Positions 11,210 through 19,454 of a stretch of DNA of 64,000 nt are shown one piece after another; the first letter of the stretch is position 1, and the number at the start of each line of letters is the position of its first letter. Under the pieces are notes generated by a model. The model ran no database searches. It worked only from the letters and a program-made list of their open reading frames with translations, and had not been told where the DNA came from. The translations under genes were made by a program, and so were the position numbers. Source of the stretch: Pseudomonas sp. NBRC 111124 (GTDB lineage Bacteria; Pseudomonadota; Gammaproteobacteria; Pseudomonadales; Pseudomonadaceae); the NCBI RefSeq assembly GCF_001320245.1, contig NZ_BCBA01000012.1, positions 62,001-126,000 of the forward strand, given 5' to 3'.

Positions 11210-11595
11210 CCGGCGTGGCAGAAGCAACTAAGCTCATGACTCAAGCTGAAGAAGCCTGAACTTCTGGAGTACCGCGCTAGTTCAGCCCCTTGCACTTGAT
11301 CGGTCTTGCGCAAGTTGAACTTGTGGCTTCAATCACTCGATTGAATAGTGGCATTTTGACAAGCATCAGTCCTGCCGAACCCCTCCTCCAAGCCCGGGAA
11401 TACTGTGGTTTCAAAGCATTACCCAGCCGCGACCAAAACGAACCGAAGTGTTAAGATGCGCGCAAACAAATGTCGGCCGGCCATCCATTTATCGCATCAA
11501 CCCAGGCTTGTCATTTGTTGCAAGCACGACGCCAAAGCCTCTGCCGAGACCTGTGCACGCCCCCATCAGCAAGACTTCAGTGGCTTCTCAATTTT
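11210..11595 (+). other. Intergenic region before the histidine kinase
   Basis: About 385 bases, A+T-richer than the surroundings. Open frames starting at 11405, 11448 and 11470 run into the kinase region; the last is in the kinase frame, but its extra 42 residues are not kinase-like. No hairpin, tRNA or known operator was found. It likely carries the promoter of the two-component pair. Confidence 0.4.
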
Positions 11596-12486
11596 ATGTT
11601 CCCACGTTTGAAGATATCTCTGCGCTGCCGTTCACGCACCACCTTGCTGCGCTGGGCGACGGCATTGCTGTGCGTGGTGTCCCTGCTTGCCAATCTGATC
11701 CTGTTTGCTGGTGGGCACGGCATGCCTGCCAGCCTTCTGCTCCTGCAACTGGTGGCCACGCTTGGCGTCTGCTGGCACCTGAGCCACGGCGCCAAGTCGA
11801 TCAGCCTGCGCCCGGCGGAGCTGGCCGGGCGCATGCTCAAAGTCCAGGAAACCGAGCGCCAGCACCTGAGCCGCGAACTGCATGACGACATCGGCCAGTT
11901 GCTCACCGCCGCCAAGATGCAGCTGGAATGGCTGCAACGCCGTGCCCCGAACGACTTGCAGGTGCACTGTGGCAGCTTGCGCAGCACCCTCGAAGACACC
12001 CTGAGCAAGGTGCGCGACGTTTCCGCCATCCTCAACCCACGGCAACTGGCCAGCCTTGGCCTCGAAGCCAGCCTGCGTGCGCACCTGGTGCGTACGCTGG
12101 ACAGCACCGATGTGCACTGGAGCCTGGAGTGCCACCAGCGACTGGGCGGTATTTCAGAAGAAGTCGCCATGGCAGCGTTTCGCATCACTCAGGAGGCGGT
12201 CACCAACATGCTACGCCACGCCCGGGCGCGCAACCTGACCATCCGCCTGCAGCGCAGCGCCGCAGGGCTTGCCCTTTCAATTCAGGACGACGGCCAAGGC
12301 TTCGTCCCTTCAGCCAACCCCGCCGAGGCCGGCCAGCGCGGCATGGCCGGCATGCAGGAGCGCGCCACCGCCCTCAACGGCAGCCTGGTAATCACCAGCC
12401 AGCTCGGCCTGGGCACGACGATCGACGTGCTGTTCCCGTGGCCACCCCGTACCCATGAACGCGCCAGGACTATCGCTTCAACATGA
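11596..12486 (+). CDS. Membrane sensor histidine kinase, NarX/HisKA_3 type
   Basis: 296-residue histidine kinase. Two hydrophobic segments near the N-terminus (about residues 16-35 and 42-58) leave almost no periplasmic loop, so it probably senses through the membrane or cytoplasm. The dimerisation and phospho-acceptor helix of the HisKA_3 family reads ETERQHLSRELHDDIGQLL with His near residue 96. The HATPase_c domain shows RITQEAVTNMLRHARA (N box), DDGQGF and GQRGMAGMQERATALNG. The ATG at 11596 lacks a clear ribosome binding site; an in-frame ATG at 11470 exists. Its stop overlaps the next gene's ATG by four bases (ATGA), so kinase and regulator are translationally coupled. The signal is unknown. 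Confidence 0.85.
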   Translation: MFPRLKISLRCRSRTTLLRWATALLCVVSLLANLILFAGGHGMPASLLLLQLVATLGVCWHLSHGAKSISLRPAELAGRMLKVQETERQHLSRELHDDIGQLLTAAKMQLEWLQRRAPNDLQVHCGSLRSTLEDTLSKVRDVSAILNPRQLASLGLEASLRAHLVRTLDSTDVHWSLECHQRLGGISEEVAMAAFRITQEAVTNMLRHARARNLTIRLQRSAAGLALSIQDDGQGFVPSANPAEAGQRGMAGMQERATALNGSLVITSQLGLGTTIDVLFPWPPRTHERARTIAST

Positions 12487-13145
12487 CCTGTAGATTGCTG
12501 CTGGTGGACGATCACTCGCTGATTCGTGCCGGGGTCCGTGCCCTGGTATCTGATATCACCGGCTATTCCGTGGTCGGCGAGGCCGATGACGGCGACCAGC
12601 TGCTCGAGCAGGTTCGCCACCTGGCACCCGACATTGTCCTGCTGGACATCTCCATGCGCTCCACCAGCGGCCTCGATGCCCTTACCCAGTTGCGCGCCAC
12701 AGGTAATACGTGTCGGGTGCTGATCCTGTCCATGCATACCGACCCGGACCTGATCATGCGAGCCCTGGAAAGCGGCGCCCATGGCTATCTGCTCAAGGAT
12801 ACGACGGCTACCGAACTGGAGCAGGCCCTTGCCGCCCTGCGCAATGGTGAGCGCTACCTCAGCCCGGCCATCGCCCACACCGTGATCAACCAGGCCCTGA
12901 TGCGTGCGCAACACGGCAGGCAGCCTGCTGGTGTCGACCGCCACAACCTGACCGCACGGCAGCTTGAGATCCTGCGCCTGATCGTGCGCGGCAAATCCAC
13001 TCGCGAAATCGCTGCCGGCCTGGGTCTGTCGATCAAGACCGTGGAAACCCACCGCTCGCAAATCATGAAACGCCTGCAGATCTACGACGTGGCCGGCCTG
13101 GTGCTGTTCGCCGTACGCGAAAAGATCATCAGCCTGGACGACTGA
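12483..13145 (+). CDS. LuxR/NarL-family response regulator
   Basis: 220-residue regulator with an N-terminal receiver (LLLVDDHSLIRAGVRAL; phospho-acceptor Asp near residue 55 in IVLLDISM; conserved Lys in GYLLKDTT) and a C-terminal LuxR-type helix-turn-helix (LTARQLEILRLIVRGKSTRE, IKTVETHRSQIMKRLQI). It overlaps the upstream kinase gene by four bases and is its likely partner. The 3' end overlaps the convergent yegS gene by 17 bases. Targets cannot be read from the window. Phosphorylation and DNA-binding residues all look intact. Confidence 0.92.
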   Translation: MTCRLLLVDDHSLIRAGVRALVSDITGYSVVGEADDGDQLLEQVRHLAPDIVLLDISMRSTSGLDALTQLRATGNTCRVLILSMHTDPDLIMRALESGAHGYLLKDTTATELEQALAALRNGERYLSPAIAHTVINQALMRAQHGRQPAGVDRHNLTARQLEILRLIVRGKSTREIAAGLGLSIKTVETHRSQIMKRLQIYDVAGLVLFAVREKIISLDD

Positions 13146-14016
13146 TCAGCTGCGAATTCAACGGCAGATGCAGCTTCAGTGCTGCTGGCACTGCGGCAAA
13201 GCGCAGGCTGTCGGCCTGCAGGGGCTCGCCATCGAGGTTGATGTCGAGCCCCTGCGAGCAGGTGATCTCGACCCACGGCAAACGCGCCCGCACGAACAAC
13301 CCCTCGCCCGCCAGCAAATCGCGCAGCGCGCCGACCATTTCCTGGGGCGCCGGCAAGATGGCGATGTCGAGCAGGCCATCATCGACTTGCGCATCCGGGC
13401 ACAGTACCTGGCCGCCTCCGGCCTGACGACCGTTGCCGATCCCCAGCGCCAGCAGGTCGCCCTGCCAGTCGAACCCAGGCCCTGAAAGCTCGACCGAGGC
13501 GGCCTGCAGCTCACTGAAGCGCGACAACCCGGTGAACAGGTAGGCCGCGGCGCCAAGCATCTTCTTGAGGTCTTCAGACGTGCTGGCGGTAACCTGGCTG
13601 CCGAAACCGCCCGTGGCCATGTTCAAAAACAATTGGTCGCCAACCTGGCCCAGGTCGATCGGCCTTGGCGGCAATTCAAGCAATGCCAGCGCCTCGGCAG
13701 GTTCCAGTGAAATGCCGGCTGCCCTGGCGAAGTCATTGGCCGTCCCCAGCGGCAACAGCGCCAGGCTGGCTTCGCTGCGCACCCGGCCCATGGCTTCGGC
13801 GACGTCACGCAACGTGCCATCACCACCGCCAGCAATCACATGGCTGTACCCGGCCGCAAGCGCTTCACCTACTAGCCGCTGGGCATCGCCGCCTTCCCAG
13901 GTCACCCGCACATCCAGCGTCCAGCCACGCTCGCGCATGGCGCCCACAGCCTGGCGCACCGCTTCGTTCATCGCCTGCTTTCCATGCAGGATCAAGATTG
14001 CCTTGCGCTTTGGCAT
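13129..14016 (-). CDS. yegS: Lipid (diacylglycerol-type) kinase YegS-like
   Basis: 295-residue member of the DAGK catalytic family. The nucleotide-binding signature GGGDGTLRDVAEAM and the following LPLGTANDFARAAGI are intact, as are NMATGGFGSQV and the C-terminal beta-sandwich ending LDGEPLQADSLRF. YegS phosphorylates phosphatidylglycerol in vitro; other members act on diacylglycerol or sphingoid bases, so the substrate here is open. The ATG at 14016 (MPKRKAILILHGKQAMNEAV) has GGAGAAG upstream and gives the family length; the longer in-frame opening to 14256 adds 80 unlike residues. It converges with the response regulator gene, overlapping it by 17 bases. Confidence 0.9.
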   Translation of the reverse strand: MPKRKAILILHGKQAMNEAVRQAVGAMRERGWTLDVRVTWEGGDAQRLVGEALAAGYSHVIAGGGDGTLRDVAEAMGRVRSEASLALLPLGTANDFARAAGISLEPAEALALLELPPRPIDLGQVGDQLFLNMATGGFGSQVTASTSEDLKKMLGAAAYLFTGLSRFSELQAASVELSGPGFDWQGDLLALGIGNGRQAGGGQVLCPDAQVDDGLLDIAILPAPQEMVGALRDLLAGEGLFVRARLPWVEITCSQGLDINLDGEPLQADSLRFAAVPAALKLHLPLNSQLISRPG

Positions 14017-14323
14017 CGTGCTTCTCCGTAGGGATCGTTCCATCCAGATCTCGACCACAAACTTCACCGAAATACTGCACAACGCAAGAAAACTGCCCTG
14101 AATCGCGCGTTGAGCTGGAGCATGGATCGAACAAGAAACAGCCTGATTCACATAAATATCATTGAAAGCTTTTCTCACTCGGCGCATGATCGACAAATAT
14201 TTGGCCTTCATGGACGAAGCTGCATCGAAAAGTCGGTTTTTTGACTTTTCCGCCAAAACCGTGACAGGTCGCGAAGTTTCCCTTCACTGCGCTGTAACCA
14301 GCGCCTAGCGTCGAGGCTGTGAA
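14017..14323. other. Divergent intergenic region yegS / GDP-mannose gene
   Basis: About 307 bases with A+T-rich stretches such as AAGTCGGTTTTTTGACTTTT near 14231-14250, which form a short inverted repeat. It should contain both divergent promoters. No gene is supported here. Confidence 0.4.
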
Positions 14324-15778
14324 ATGAGCGTTCTGATCCCCTGCATCATCGCTGGCGGTGCCGGCACCCGCCTGTGGCCGGTTTCTCGAGAAGCCATGCC
14401 AAAACCCTTCATGCGTTTGCCCGATGGCCAGAGCCTGCTACAGAAAACCTTCGCCCGCGCATCCGCGCTACCCGGCGTCGAGCGCGTTCTGACAGTGACC
14501 AACCGCGAAGTGTTCTTCCGCACCCAGGACGAGTACCGCCAGGTCAACCCGGACAACCTTGCCCTCGACTACCTGCTGGAAACCAACGGCCGCAACACTG
14601 CCCCCGCCATCGCCGCAGCCGCGCTGCACTGTGCCAGCCATTACGGCCACGACAGCGTGCTGCTGGTGCTGCCGGCCGATCACTTGATTACAGACGCCGA
14701 GGCCTTCACCAGCGCCGTCGAGCACGCCCGGCAACTGGCCCACGATGGCTGGCTGGCCACCTTCGGCCTGCTGCCCAGCCGCGCCGAAACCGGCTTCGGT
14801 TACATTGAGCAAGGCGAAGCCATCGGCAAACATGCGCATCAAGTCAGCTGCTTCGTGGAGAAGCCCGACGCCCTCACCGCTCGCGACTACCTCGAAGGCG
14901 GCCGCCACCTGTGGAATGCCGGCATGTTCTGCCTGCGCGTGGGCACCGTGCTCGCCGAACTGCAGGCGCATGCCCCGGAGCTGCTGGCCTGCGTGACCTG
15001 CTGCCTGGAACAGAGCACGACCAAGGAAGGCGGCAAGGCGCTGCAGGTGGAGCTGGATCCGGCCAGCTTTGCCCTGGCCGAGGATATCTCCATCGACTAC
15101 GCCCTGATGGAGCGCTCCGACAAGGTGGCCGTGGTGCCTTGCGAACTGGGCTGGAGCGACATCGGCAGCTGGGAAGCGGTGCGCGAACTGCGCCACACCG
15201 ACGACGACGGTAACCACTGCAATGGCGAAACCGTGCTGCACGATGTGACCAACTGCTACATCGATTCGCCAAAACGCCTGGTCGGCGCGGTCGGCCTGGA
15301 CAACCTGATCGTCATCGACACCCCAGATGCCTTGCTGATCGCCGATGCCGCGCGCAGCCAGGATGTCAAGGTGATCGCCCAGCAGCTCAAGCACCAAGGC
15401 CACGAAGCCTACCGCCTGCACCGCACCGTCACGCGCCCCTGGGGCATGTACACCGTGCTCGAAGAAGGCCCGCGTTTCAAGATCAAGCGGATCATGGTGC
15501 GCCCAGGCGAATCGCTGTCGCTGCAGATGCACCACCACCGCAGCGAGCACTGGATCATCGTCAGCGGCATGGCGTGCGTGACCAACGGCGAAGAAGAATT
15601 CCTGCTCGACACCAACGAGTCGACCTTCATCAAACCCGGCCGCACCCACCGCCTGACCAACCCCGGCGTCATCGACCTGGTAATGATCGAAGTGCAAAGC
15701 GGTGAGTACCTGGGCGAAGACGACATCGTGCGCTTTACTGATATTTATGGACGCGTCCCGGCAGCAGCCATCGGCTGA
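14324..15778 (+). CDS. Bifunctional mannose-1-phosphate guanylyltransferase / mannose-6-phosphate isomerase
   Basis: 484-residue type II PMI/GMP enzyme that makes GDP-mannose from GTP and mannose-1-phosphate and also interconverts fructose-6-phosphate and mannose-6-phosphate. The N-terminal pyrophosphorylase signature is GGAGTRLWPVSREAMPKPF, with FVEKP and WNAGMF motifs. The C-terminal cupin isomerase has RPWGMYTVLEEG and the metal-binding QMHHHRSEHW. GAGG precedes the ATG at 14324. It is a paralogue-type gene of algA, pslB and wbpW. The next gene is a glycosyltransferase rather than alginate genes, so I give no symbol. The product probably feeds a mannose-containing polysaccharide or O-antigen. 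Confidence 0.92.
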   Translation: MSVLIPCIIAGGAGTRLWPVSREAMPKPFMRLPDGQSLLQKTFARASALPGVERVLTVTNREVFFRTQDEYRQVNPDNLALDYLLETNGRNTAPAIAAAALHCASHYGHDSVLLVLPADHLITDAEAFTSAVEHARQLAHDGWLATFGLLPSRAETGFGYIEQGEAIGKHAHQVSCFVEKPDALTARDYLEGGRHLWNAGMFCLRVGTVLAELQAHAPELLACVTCCLEQSTTKEGGKALQVELDPASFALAEDISIDYALMERSDKVAVVPCELGWSDIGSWEAVRELRHTDDDGNHCNGETVLHDVTNCYIDSPKRLVGAVGLDNLIVIDTPDALLIADAARSQDVKVIAQQLKHQGHEAYRLHRTVTRPWGMYTVLEEGPRFKIKRIMVRPGESLSLQMHHHRSEHWIIVSGMACVTNGEEEFLLDTNESTFIKPGRTHRLTNPGVIDLVMIEVQSGEYLGEDDIVRFTDIYGRVPAAAIG

Positions 15779-15780
15779 GG

Positions 15781-15808
15781 GCTGGCGGACGCGTTTTTTG
15801 TCCGCAGC
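15781..15808 (+). terminator. Hairpin between the GDP-mannose and glycosyltransferase genes
   Basis: GCTGGCGGAC and GTCCGCAGC pair around a loop containing six T residues. There is no T tract after the stem, so it is a weak or partial terminator at best and may tune expression of the downstream glycosyltransferase. Confidence 0.4.
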
Positions 15809-15829
15809 CTTCAGCGAGGTTTCCGGTTC

Positions 15830-17077
15830 ATGCGCATTCTCTGGACACTGCCCTACCTGCCTTGGCCCACCACCAGTGGCAGCAAGACCCGGCAATACCA
15901 CCTGCTGCGCGCGCTCGCGCAGCAGGGCCACCGGATCACCTTGCTGGTGCAGTCGAAAATCCCGTTATGCGATGCCGCCCGCGAAGCCCTCGAACCCTTG
16001 CTCGAACGCCTGATCGTGCTGCCCAGGCGTCCGCTGCACAGTCCGCTCAACCTGTTCGCCTCACCGATCATCGATTACCCGATGCGGGCCATCATCAACG
16101 GCCTCGCCCCTGGCTTGCGCCATCAGTTCGAGCAACTGCTGGACGAGCCATGGGATGTCATCCAGATCGAACACAGCTACAGCTTCCAGCCTTTCGAAAA
16201 AGCGCTGCAGGCACGCGAGCTGCCCTACATGCTCAGCGAACACAACCTGGAGTCCGTCACCGGCGCCGCCTGCCATGACCGCCTGCCGCTGTGGCTGCGC
16301 CCGCTCAACGCCTTCGACCGCTGGCGTTATCGGCGCTGGGAACAGCGCGTGCTGCGCCAGCCCACCGAGGTGGTGGCCGTAAGCCCACACGATGCCGATC
16401 TGATCAGCCAGGTAAGCGGCCGCCCGGTCAACGTGGTGGTCAATGGCGTCGATTGCGACTACTACCAGAACGTCCACCCGGCCCTGCACAGCCAGCGCCT
16501 GCTGTTCGTTGGCAATTTCGAGTACGCCGCCAACGTCGAGGCCATCGAATGGGCCTTGGAAGAAATCCTGCCACAGGTGTGGATGAGCAATCCGGCGGTA
16601 CGCCTGGCCATCGCCGGGCATGCCTTGCCGGTCAGCTGGAAACTGCGCTGGAACGACCCGCGTATCGAGTGGGTTGGCTATCGCCCCGACCTGCGCGAGC
16701 TGCAACGCCGTTCTGCACTGTTCTTCGCACCGTTGCGCTATGCCGGTGGCTCCAAGGTGAAGATCCTCGAAGCCATGGCCGCCGGGCTGCCGGTGATCAG
16801 CACCAACAAAGGTATATCAAGCCTGGCCGCCAACAACAGCGAGCATTACCTGGGCAGTGATGACGGTGACCAGTTGGCGCTGCTGATCACGCAATTGCTC
16901 AACCAGCCATGGCGCATGTGCCAGCTGAGCGAGGCCGGCCGCCAGTTTGCCCGCAACCGCCACGACTGGAGCGTGGCCGCCCAGCAGCTGGAGACGGTGC
17001 ACATGCGCCTCACCCAGTCGGCACCGGCCGACGCCACGCAAGGCCGTGGCGCCTGGCTCGGGCGCTCAGCCGAGTAG
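15830..17077 (+). CDS. GT4-type glycosyltransferase
   Basis: 415-residue GT-B fold glycosyltransferase. The N-terminal domain starts MRILWTLPYLPWPTTSGSKT, typical of the group related to the exosortase-linked sugar transferases. The C-terminal domain has LLFVGNFEYAANVEAIEW and FFAPLRYAGGSKVKILEAMA, the nucleotide-sugar binding region where GGSKVKILEAMAAGLPV replaces the EGFGLPxLEAMA of classical GT4 enzymes. A CGAGG ribosome binding site precedes the ATG at 15830. It is 51 bases downstream of the GDP-mannose gene on the same strand, so a GDP-mannose donor is likely but not shown. The stop overlaps the convergent moeA by 12 bases. Confidence 0.85.
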   Translation: MRILWTLPYLPWPTTSGSKTRQYHLLRALAQQGHRITLLVQSKIPLCDAAREALEPLLERLIVLPRRPLHSPLNLFASPIIDYPMRAIINGLAPGLRHQFEQLLDEPWDVIQIEHSYSFQPFEKALQARELPYMLSEHNLESVTGAACHDRLPLWLRPLNAFDRWRYRRWEQRVLRQPTEVVAVSPHDADLISQVSGRPVNVVVNGVDCDYYQNVHPALHSQRLLFVGNFEYAANVEAIEWALEEILPQVWMSNPAVRLAIAGHALPVSWKLRWNDPRIEWVGYRPDLRELQRRSALFFAPLRYAGGSKVKILEAMAAGLPVISTNKGISSLAANNSEHYLGSDDGDQLALLITQLLNQPWRMCQLSEAGRQFARNRHDWSVAAQQLETVHMRLTQSAPADATQGRGAWLGRSAE

Positions 17078-18292
17078 TTCGCTAAACGGTATGAACGGCA
17101 CGCTGTCACCCGGTTGCGGAGTGCTGCCTTCACGCACTTCCACCAGCCCCTCGGCCCACGCCGCGCTGCGCAGCACGCCGGAACTCTGGTTCTTGTAGAT
17201 GCGCACCTGGCCATTGTCGATACGCGCGCGCAGGTACTCGCGGCGGGTACCGGCCTTGGTCCATTGGAACCCGGCAGGCACATCGAAGCGCAGCGGGGTG
17301 ACATCGGCCACACCCTGGCGGCGCAGCAGGTAGGGCCGCGTCAGCAGGCCGAAGGTGACCAGGGTCGACGCCGGGTTGCCGGGCAGGCCGATCACCGGCA
17401 CTCCACGGTAATGCCCGAAGGTCAACGGCTTGCCGGGCTTGATCGCCAGCTTCCACAACGCTAACTCGCCCGCCTCGCGCAGGGCGGCGCCGAGGTAGTC
17501 GGCTTCACCTACGGAAACGCCGCCGGTGGACAGGATCAAGTCGACATCGCCCAGGCTGCCCAGGCACTCGCGGGTACGCTCAAGGTCATCGGGAAGGATG
17601 CCCATGTCGCGCACTTCACAGCCCAGCCGCTGCAACCAGCTGACCAGCAGGCGCCGGTTGCTGTTGTAGATCTGCCCCGGGCCCAGTGGCAGGCCAGGCT
17701 CGACCAGCTCATCGCCAGTGGACAGCACTGCCACCCGCACCCGCCGCACCACGTTCAGCTCGGCATGCCCCAGGGTCGCCGCCAGGCCCAGCTCGATGGG
17801 CCCAAGCCGCGTGCCCGCGACCATTACCTGCTCACCCTTGCGGGTTTCCTGGCCCTGTGGGCGAACGTTCTGATCAAGCGCCAGCGCTTTGAGGAAGCGT
17901 ACCCGACCATCTTCCAGCACCTCGGTGTTTTCCTGCATCTCGACGCAGTCGGCACCTGCCGGCATCGGCGCACCGGTGAAGATCCGTGCACAGGTGCCGG
18001 GCTGCAGAGCCTCGGACGCATGCCCGGCGAAAATCCGCTGGCTGACCGGCAACGGCTCGCCCTTGAGGTCGGCAAGGCGCAAGGCATAACCGTCCATGGC
18101 GCTGTTCGGCCACGGCGGCAGGTCAAGCGTGGCCACCAGCTCGGTGGCCAGCACACGGCCTTCGGCTTCGGCCAGCGAGACACGTTCGATTTCCTTGATC
18201 GGTGCGGCCTCGGCCAGTGCCAGCAGGCGCTCCAGGGCCTCTTCCACCGCCATCAGTGGCCGGGCAGCCGGCGCCTCAGCCACGGCTGTCAC
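17066..18292 (-). CDS. moeA: Molybdopterin molybdenumtransferase MoeA
   Basis: Cytoplasmic enzyme inserting molybdate into adenylylated molybdopterin, the final step of molybdenum cofactor synthesis. The 408-residue protein has SAMDGYALR, RIFTGAPMPAGAD, the MoCF-type segment VAVLSTGDEL with ILSTGGVSVGEADY, and the C-terminal LPGNPASTLVTF. The start is a GTG at 18292, overlapping the end of moaB by 17 bases; an ATG at 18253 (MAVEEALERLLAL) is a possible alternative. It forms an operon with moaB directly upstream. The 3' end overlaps the convergent glycosyltransferase gene by 12 bases. Confidence 0.93.
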   Translation of the reverse strand: MTAVAEAPAARPLMAVEEALERLLALAEAAPIKEIERVSLAEAEGRVLATELVATLDLPPWPNSAMDGYALRLADLKGEPLPVSQRIFAGHASEALQPGTCARIFTGAPMPAGADCVEMQENTEVLEDGRVRFLKALALDQNVRPQGQETRKGEQVMVAGTRLGPIELGLAATLGHAELNVVRRVRVAVLSTGDELVEPGLPLGPGQIYNSNRRLLVSWLQRLGCEVRDMGILPDDLERTRECLGSLGDVDLILSTGGVSVGEADYLGAALREAGELALWKLAIKPGKPLTFGHYRGVPVIGLPGNPASTLVTFGLLTRPYLLRRQGVADVTPLRFDVPAGFQWTKAGTRREYLRARIDNGQVRIYKNQSSGVLRSAAWAEGLVEVREGSTPQPGDSVPFIPFSELLG

Positions 18293-18815
18293 AGGCCGCT
18301 GCCTGCTTCAGGTGGGCAACGAAGTTGCACGGCCGGTGGCGGGCATCCAGTTGCTCGGCGAGGATGCCGTCCCAACCGGTGCGCACGGCATTGGTCGAGC
18401 CGGGCAGGCAGCACACCAGGGTGCCGTTGGCCAGGCCAGCCAAGGCGCGCGACTGCACGGTGGAGGTACCGATATCAGCCACGGAAATCTGCCGGAACAG
18501 TTCGCCGAAGCCCTCGACTTGCTTGTCCAGCAAGCAGGCGACTGCCTCAGGCGTGCTGTCACGGCCGGTAAATCCCGTGCCTCCGGTAATCAGCACGACC
18601 TGCACATTGTCGTCGGCGATCCAGGTCGCGACCTGGGCGCGGATCTTGTACAAGTCGTCCTTGAGCAGCACCCGTGCTGCCAGCGTGTGACCAGCGGCGG
18701 TAAGGCGGTCGACGAAGGTCTGCCCGGAGGTGTCGGTTTCGAAGGTACGGGTGTCGCTGACCGTGAGCACGGCAATGTTCAGCGCCACGAAGGGGGTATC
18801 GGCCTTGGCTTTCAT
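18276..18815 (-). CDS. moaB: Molybdenum cofactor biosynthesis protein B
   Basis: 179-residue MoaB/MogA-type molybdopterin adenylyltransferase domain protein. Diagnostic segments are IAVLTVSDTRTFETDTSGQ, VVLITGGTGFTGRDSTPEAV, SVADIGTSTVQSRALAGL and VCCLPGSTNAVRTGW. It acts upstream of MoeA by activating molybdopterin, though E. coli MoaB itself is catalytically uncertain. The ATG at 18815 begins MKAKADTPFVALNIAV; the frame opens five codons earlier without support. The ribosome binding site is weak. It is the first gene of the moaB-moeA pair and is divergent from the small lipoprotein gene. Confidence 0.92.
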   Translation of the reverse strand: MKAKADTPFVALNIAVLTVSDTRTFETDTSGQTFVDRLTAAGHTLAARVLLKDDLYKIRAQVATWIADDNVQVVLITGGTGFTGRDSTPEAVACLLDKQVEGFGELFRQISVADIGTSTVQSRALAGLANGTLVCCLPGSTNAVRTGWDGILAEQLDARHRPCNFVAHLKQAAACDSRG

Positions 18816-18983
18816 GGGTGTCCGTCGCAATAAAAGGGAATGGGCGCAGTTATATCACAGGCGGCAGTGCAGGCAGGCACAGGTCAATATCCCCGGCTTG
18901 CCGCTATGCTGGAATGTAAAAGGAACTTGCGCGGACGCCCTGCGTCATAACGTCATCTAGCACCATCGCACTGGAGAAACACG

Positions 18984-19205
18984 ATGATTCAACGGACCCT
19001 TCCCGCCTTTCTGCTCGCCCTGGGCCTTGGCGCCCTCGCCGGCTGTGCATCGCCGACCGTGATCACCCTGAACGACGGCCGCGAAATCCAGGCAGTGGAT
19101 ACCCCCTCTTTTGACGAGGACTCCGGTTTCTACGAATTCGAACAGCTCGACGGCAAGCGCACGCGCCTGAACAAGGACCAGATCCGCACCGTCAAGGAGC
19201 TCTGA
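18984..19205 (+). CDS. Small lipoprotein, YgdI/YgdR (DUF903) family
   Basis: 73-residue protein with a lipoprotein signal peptide (MIQRTLPAFLLALGLGALAG, lipobox LAGC) followed by an SH3-like YgdI/YgdR domain (PTVITLNDGREIQAVDTPSF, YEFEQLDGKRTRLNKDQI). The mature protein would be lipidated on Cys20 and sit in the cell envelope. GGAGA lies seven bases before the ATG at 18984. The gene is monocistronic and followed by tRNA-Pro. The role of this family is not established. Confidence 0.92.
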   Translation: MIQRTLPAFLLALGLGALAGCASPTVITLNDGREIQAVDTPSFDEDSGFYEFEQLDGKRTRLNKDQIRTVKEL

Positions 19206-19284
19206 CCCGCACGCTTTATTGGCGCTCGCCCTTGAACTGCAAGGGCTTGCGCCTGAAAAATCCATGCAGTAGGATTTTGTTCAT

Positions 19285-19361
19285 CGGAGTGTAGCGCAGC
19301 CAGGTAGCGCGTCTCGTTCGGGACGAGAAGGCCGCAGGTTCGAATCCTGTCTCTCCGACCA
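19285..19361 (+). tRNA. tRNA-Pro, anticodon CGG
   Basis: 77-base cloverleaf with encoded CCA (19359-19361). The acceptor stem is CGGAGTG/CTCTCCG (one mismatch), the D arm GCGCAGCCAGGTAGCGC, the anticodon stem TCTCG/CGAGA with loop TTCGGGA (anticodon CGG) and the T arm CAGGTTCGAATCCTG. It reads CCG codons, frequent in this G+C-rich genome. A rho-independent terminator follows 13 bases later. No integrase lies nearby, so the locus is not occupied by an island. Confidence 0.97.
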
Positions 19362-19374
19362 AAATCTCTACAAG

Positions 19375-19401
19375 AAGCCCGCTTTGTGCGGGCTTTTTGT
19401 T
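19375..19401 (+). terminator. Rho-independent terminator of tRNA-Pro
   Basis: AAGCCCGC (19375-19382) and GCGGGCTT (19388-19395) form an 8-base stem with a 5-base loop followed by TTTTG. It is correctly placed just after the tRNA. Confidence 0.9.
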
Positions 19402-19454
19402 GGGCCTGAAAACTGTATTTCCGGTACTGCCCACTTCGCAGCCCATGCAAACCA

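Noticed and set aside
19285..19361. tRNA-Pro as an integration site of a genomic island
   Set aside because: No integrase, direct repeat of the tRNA 3' end, or foreign-looking genes lie on either side.
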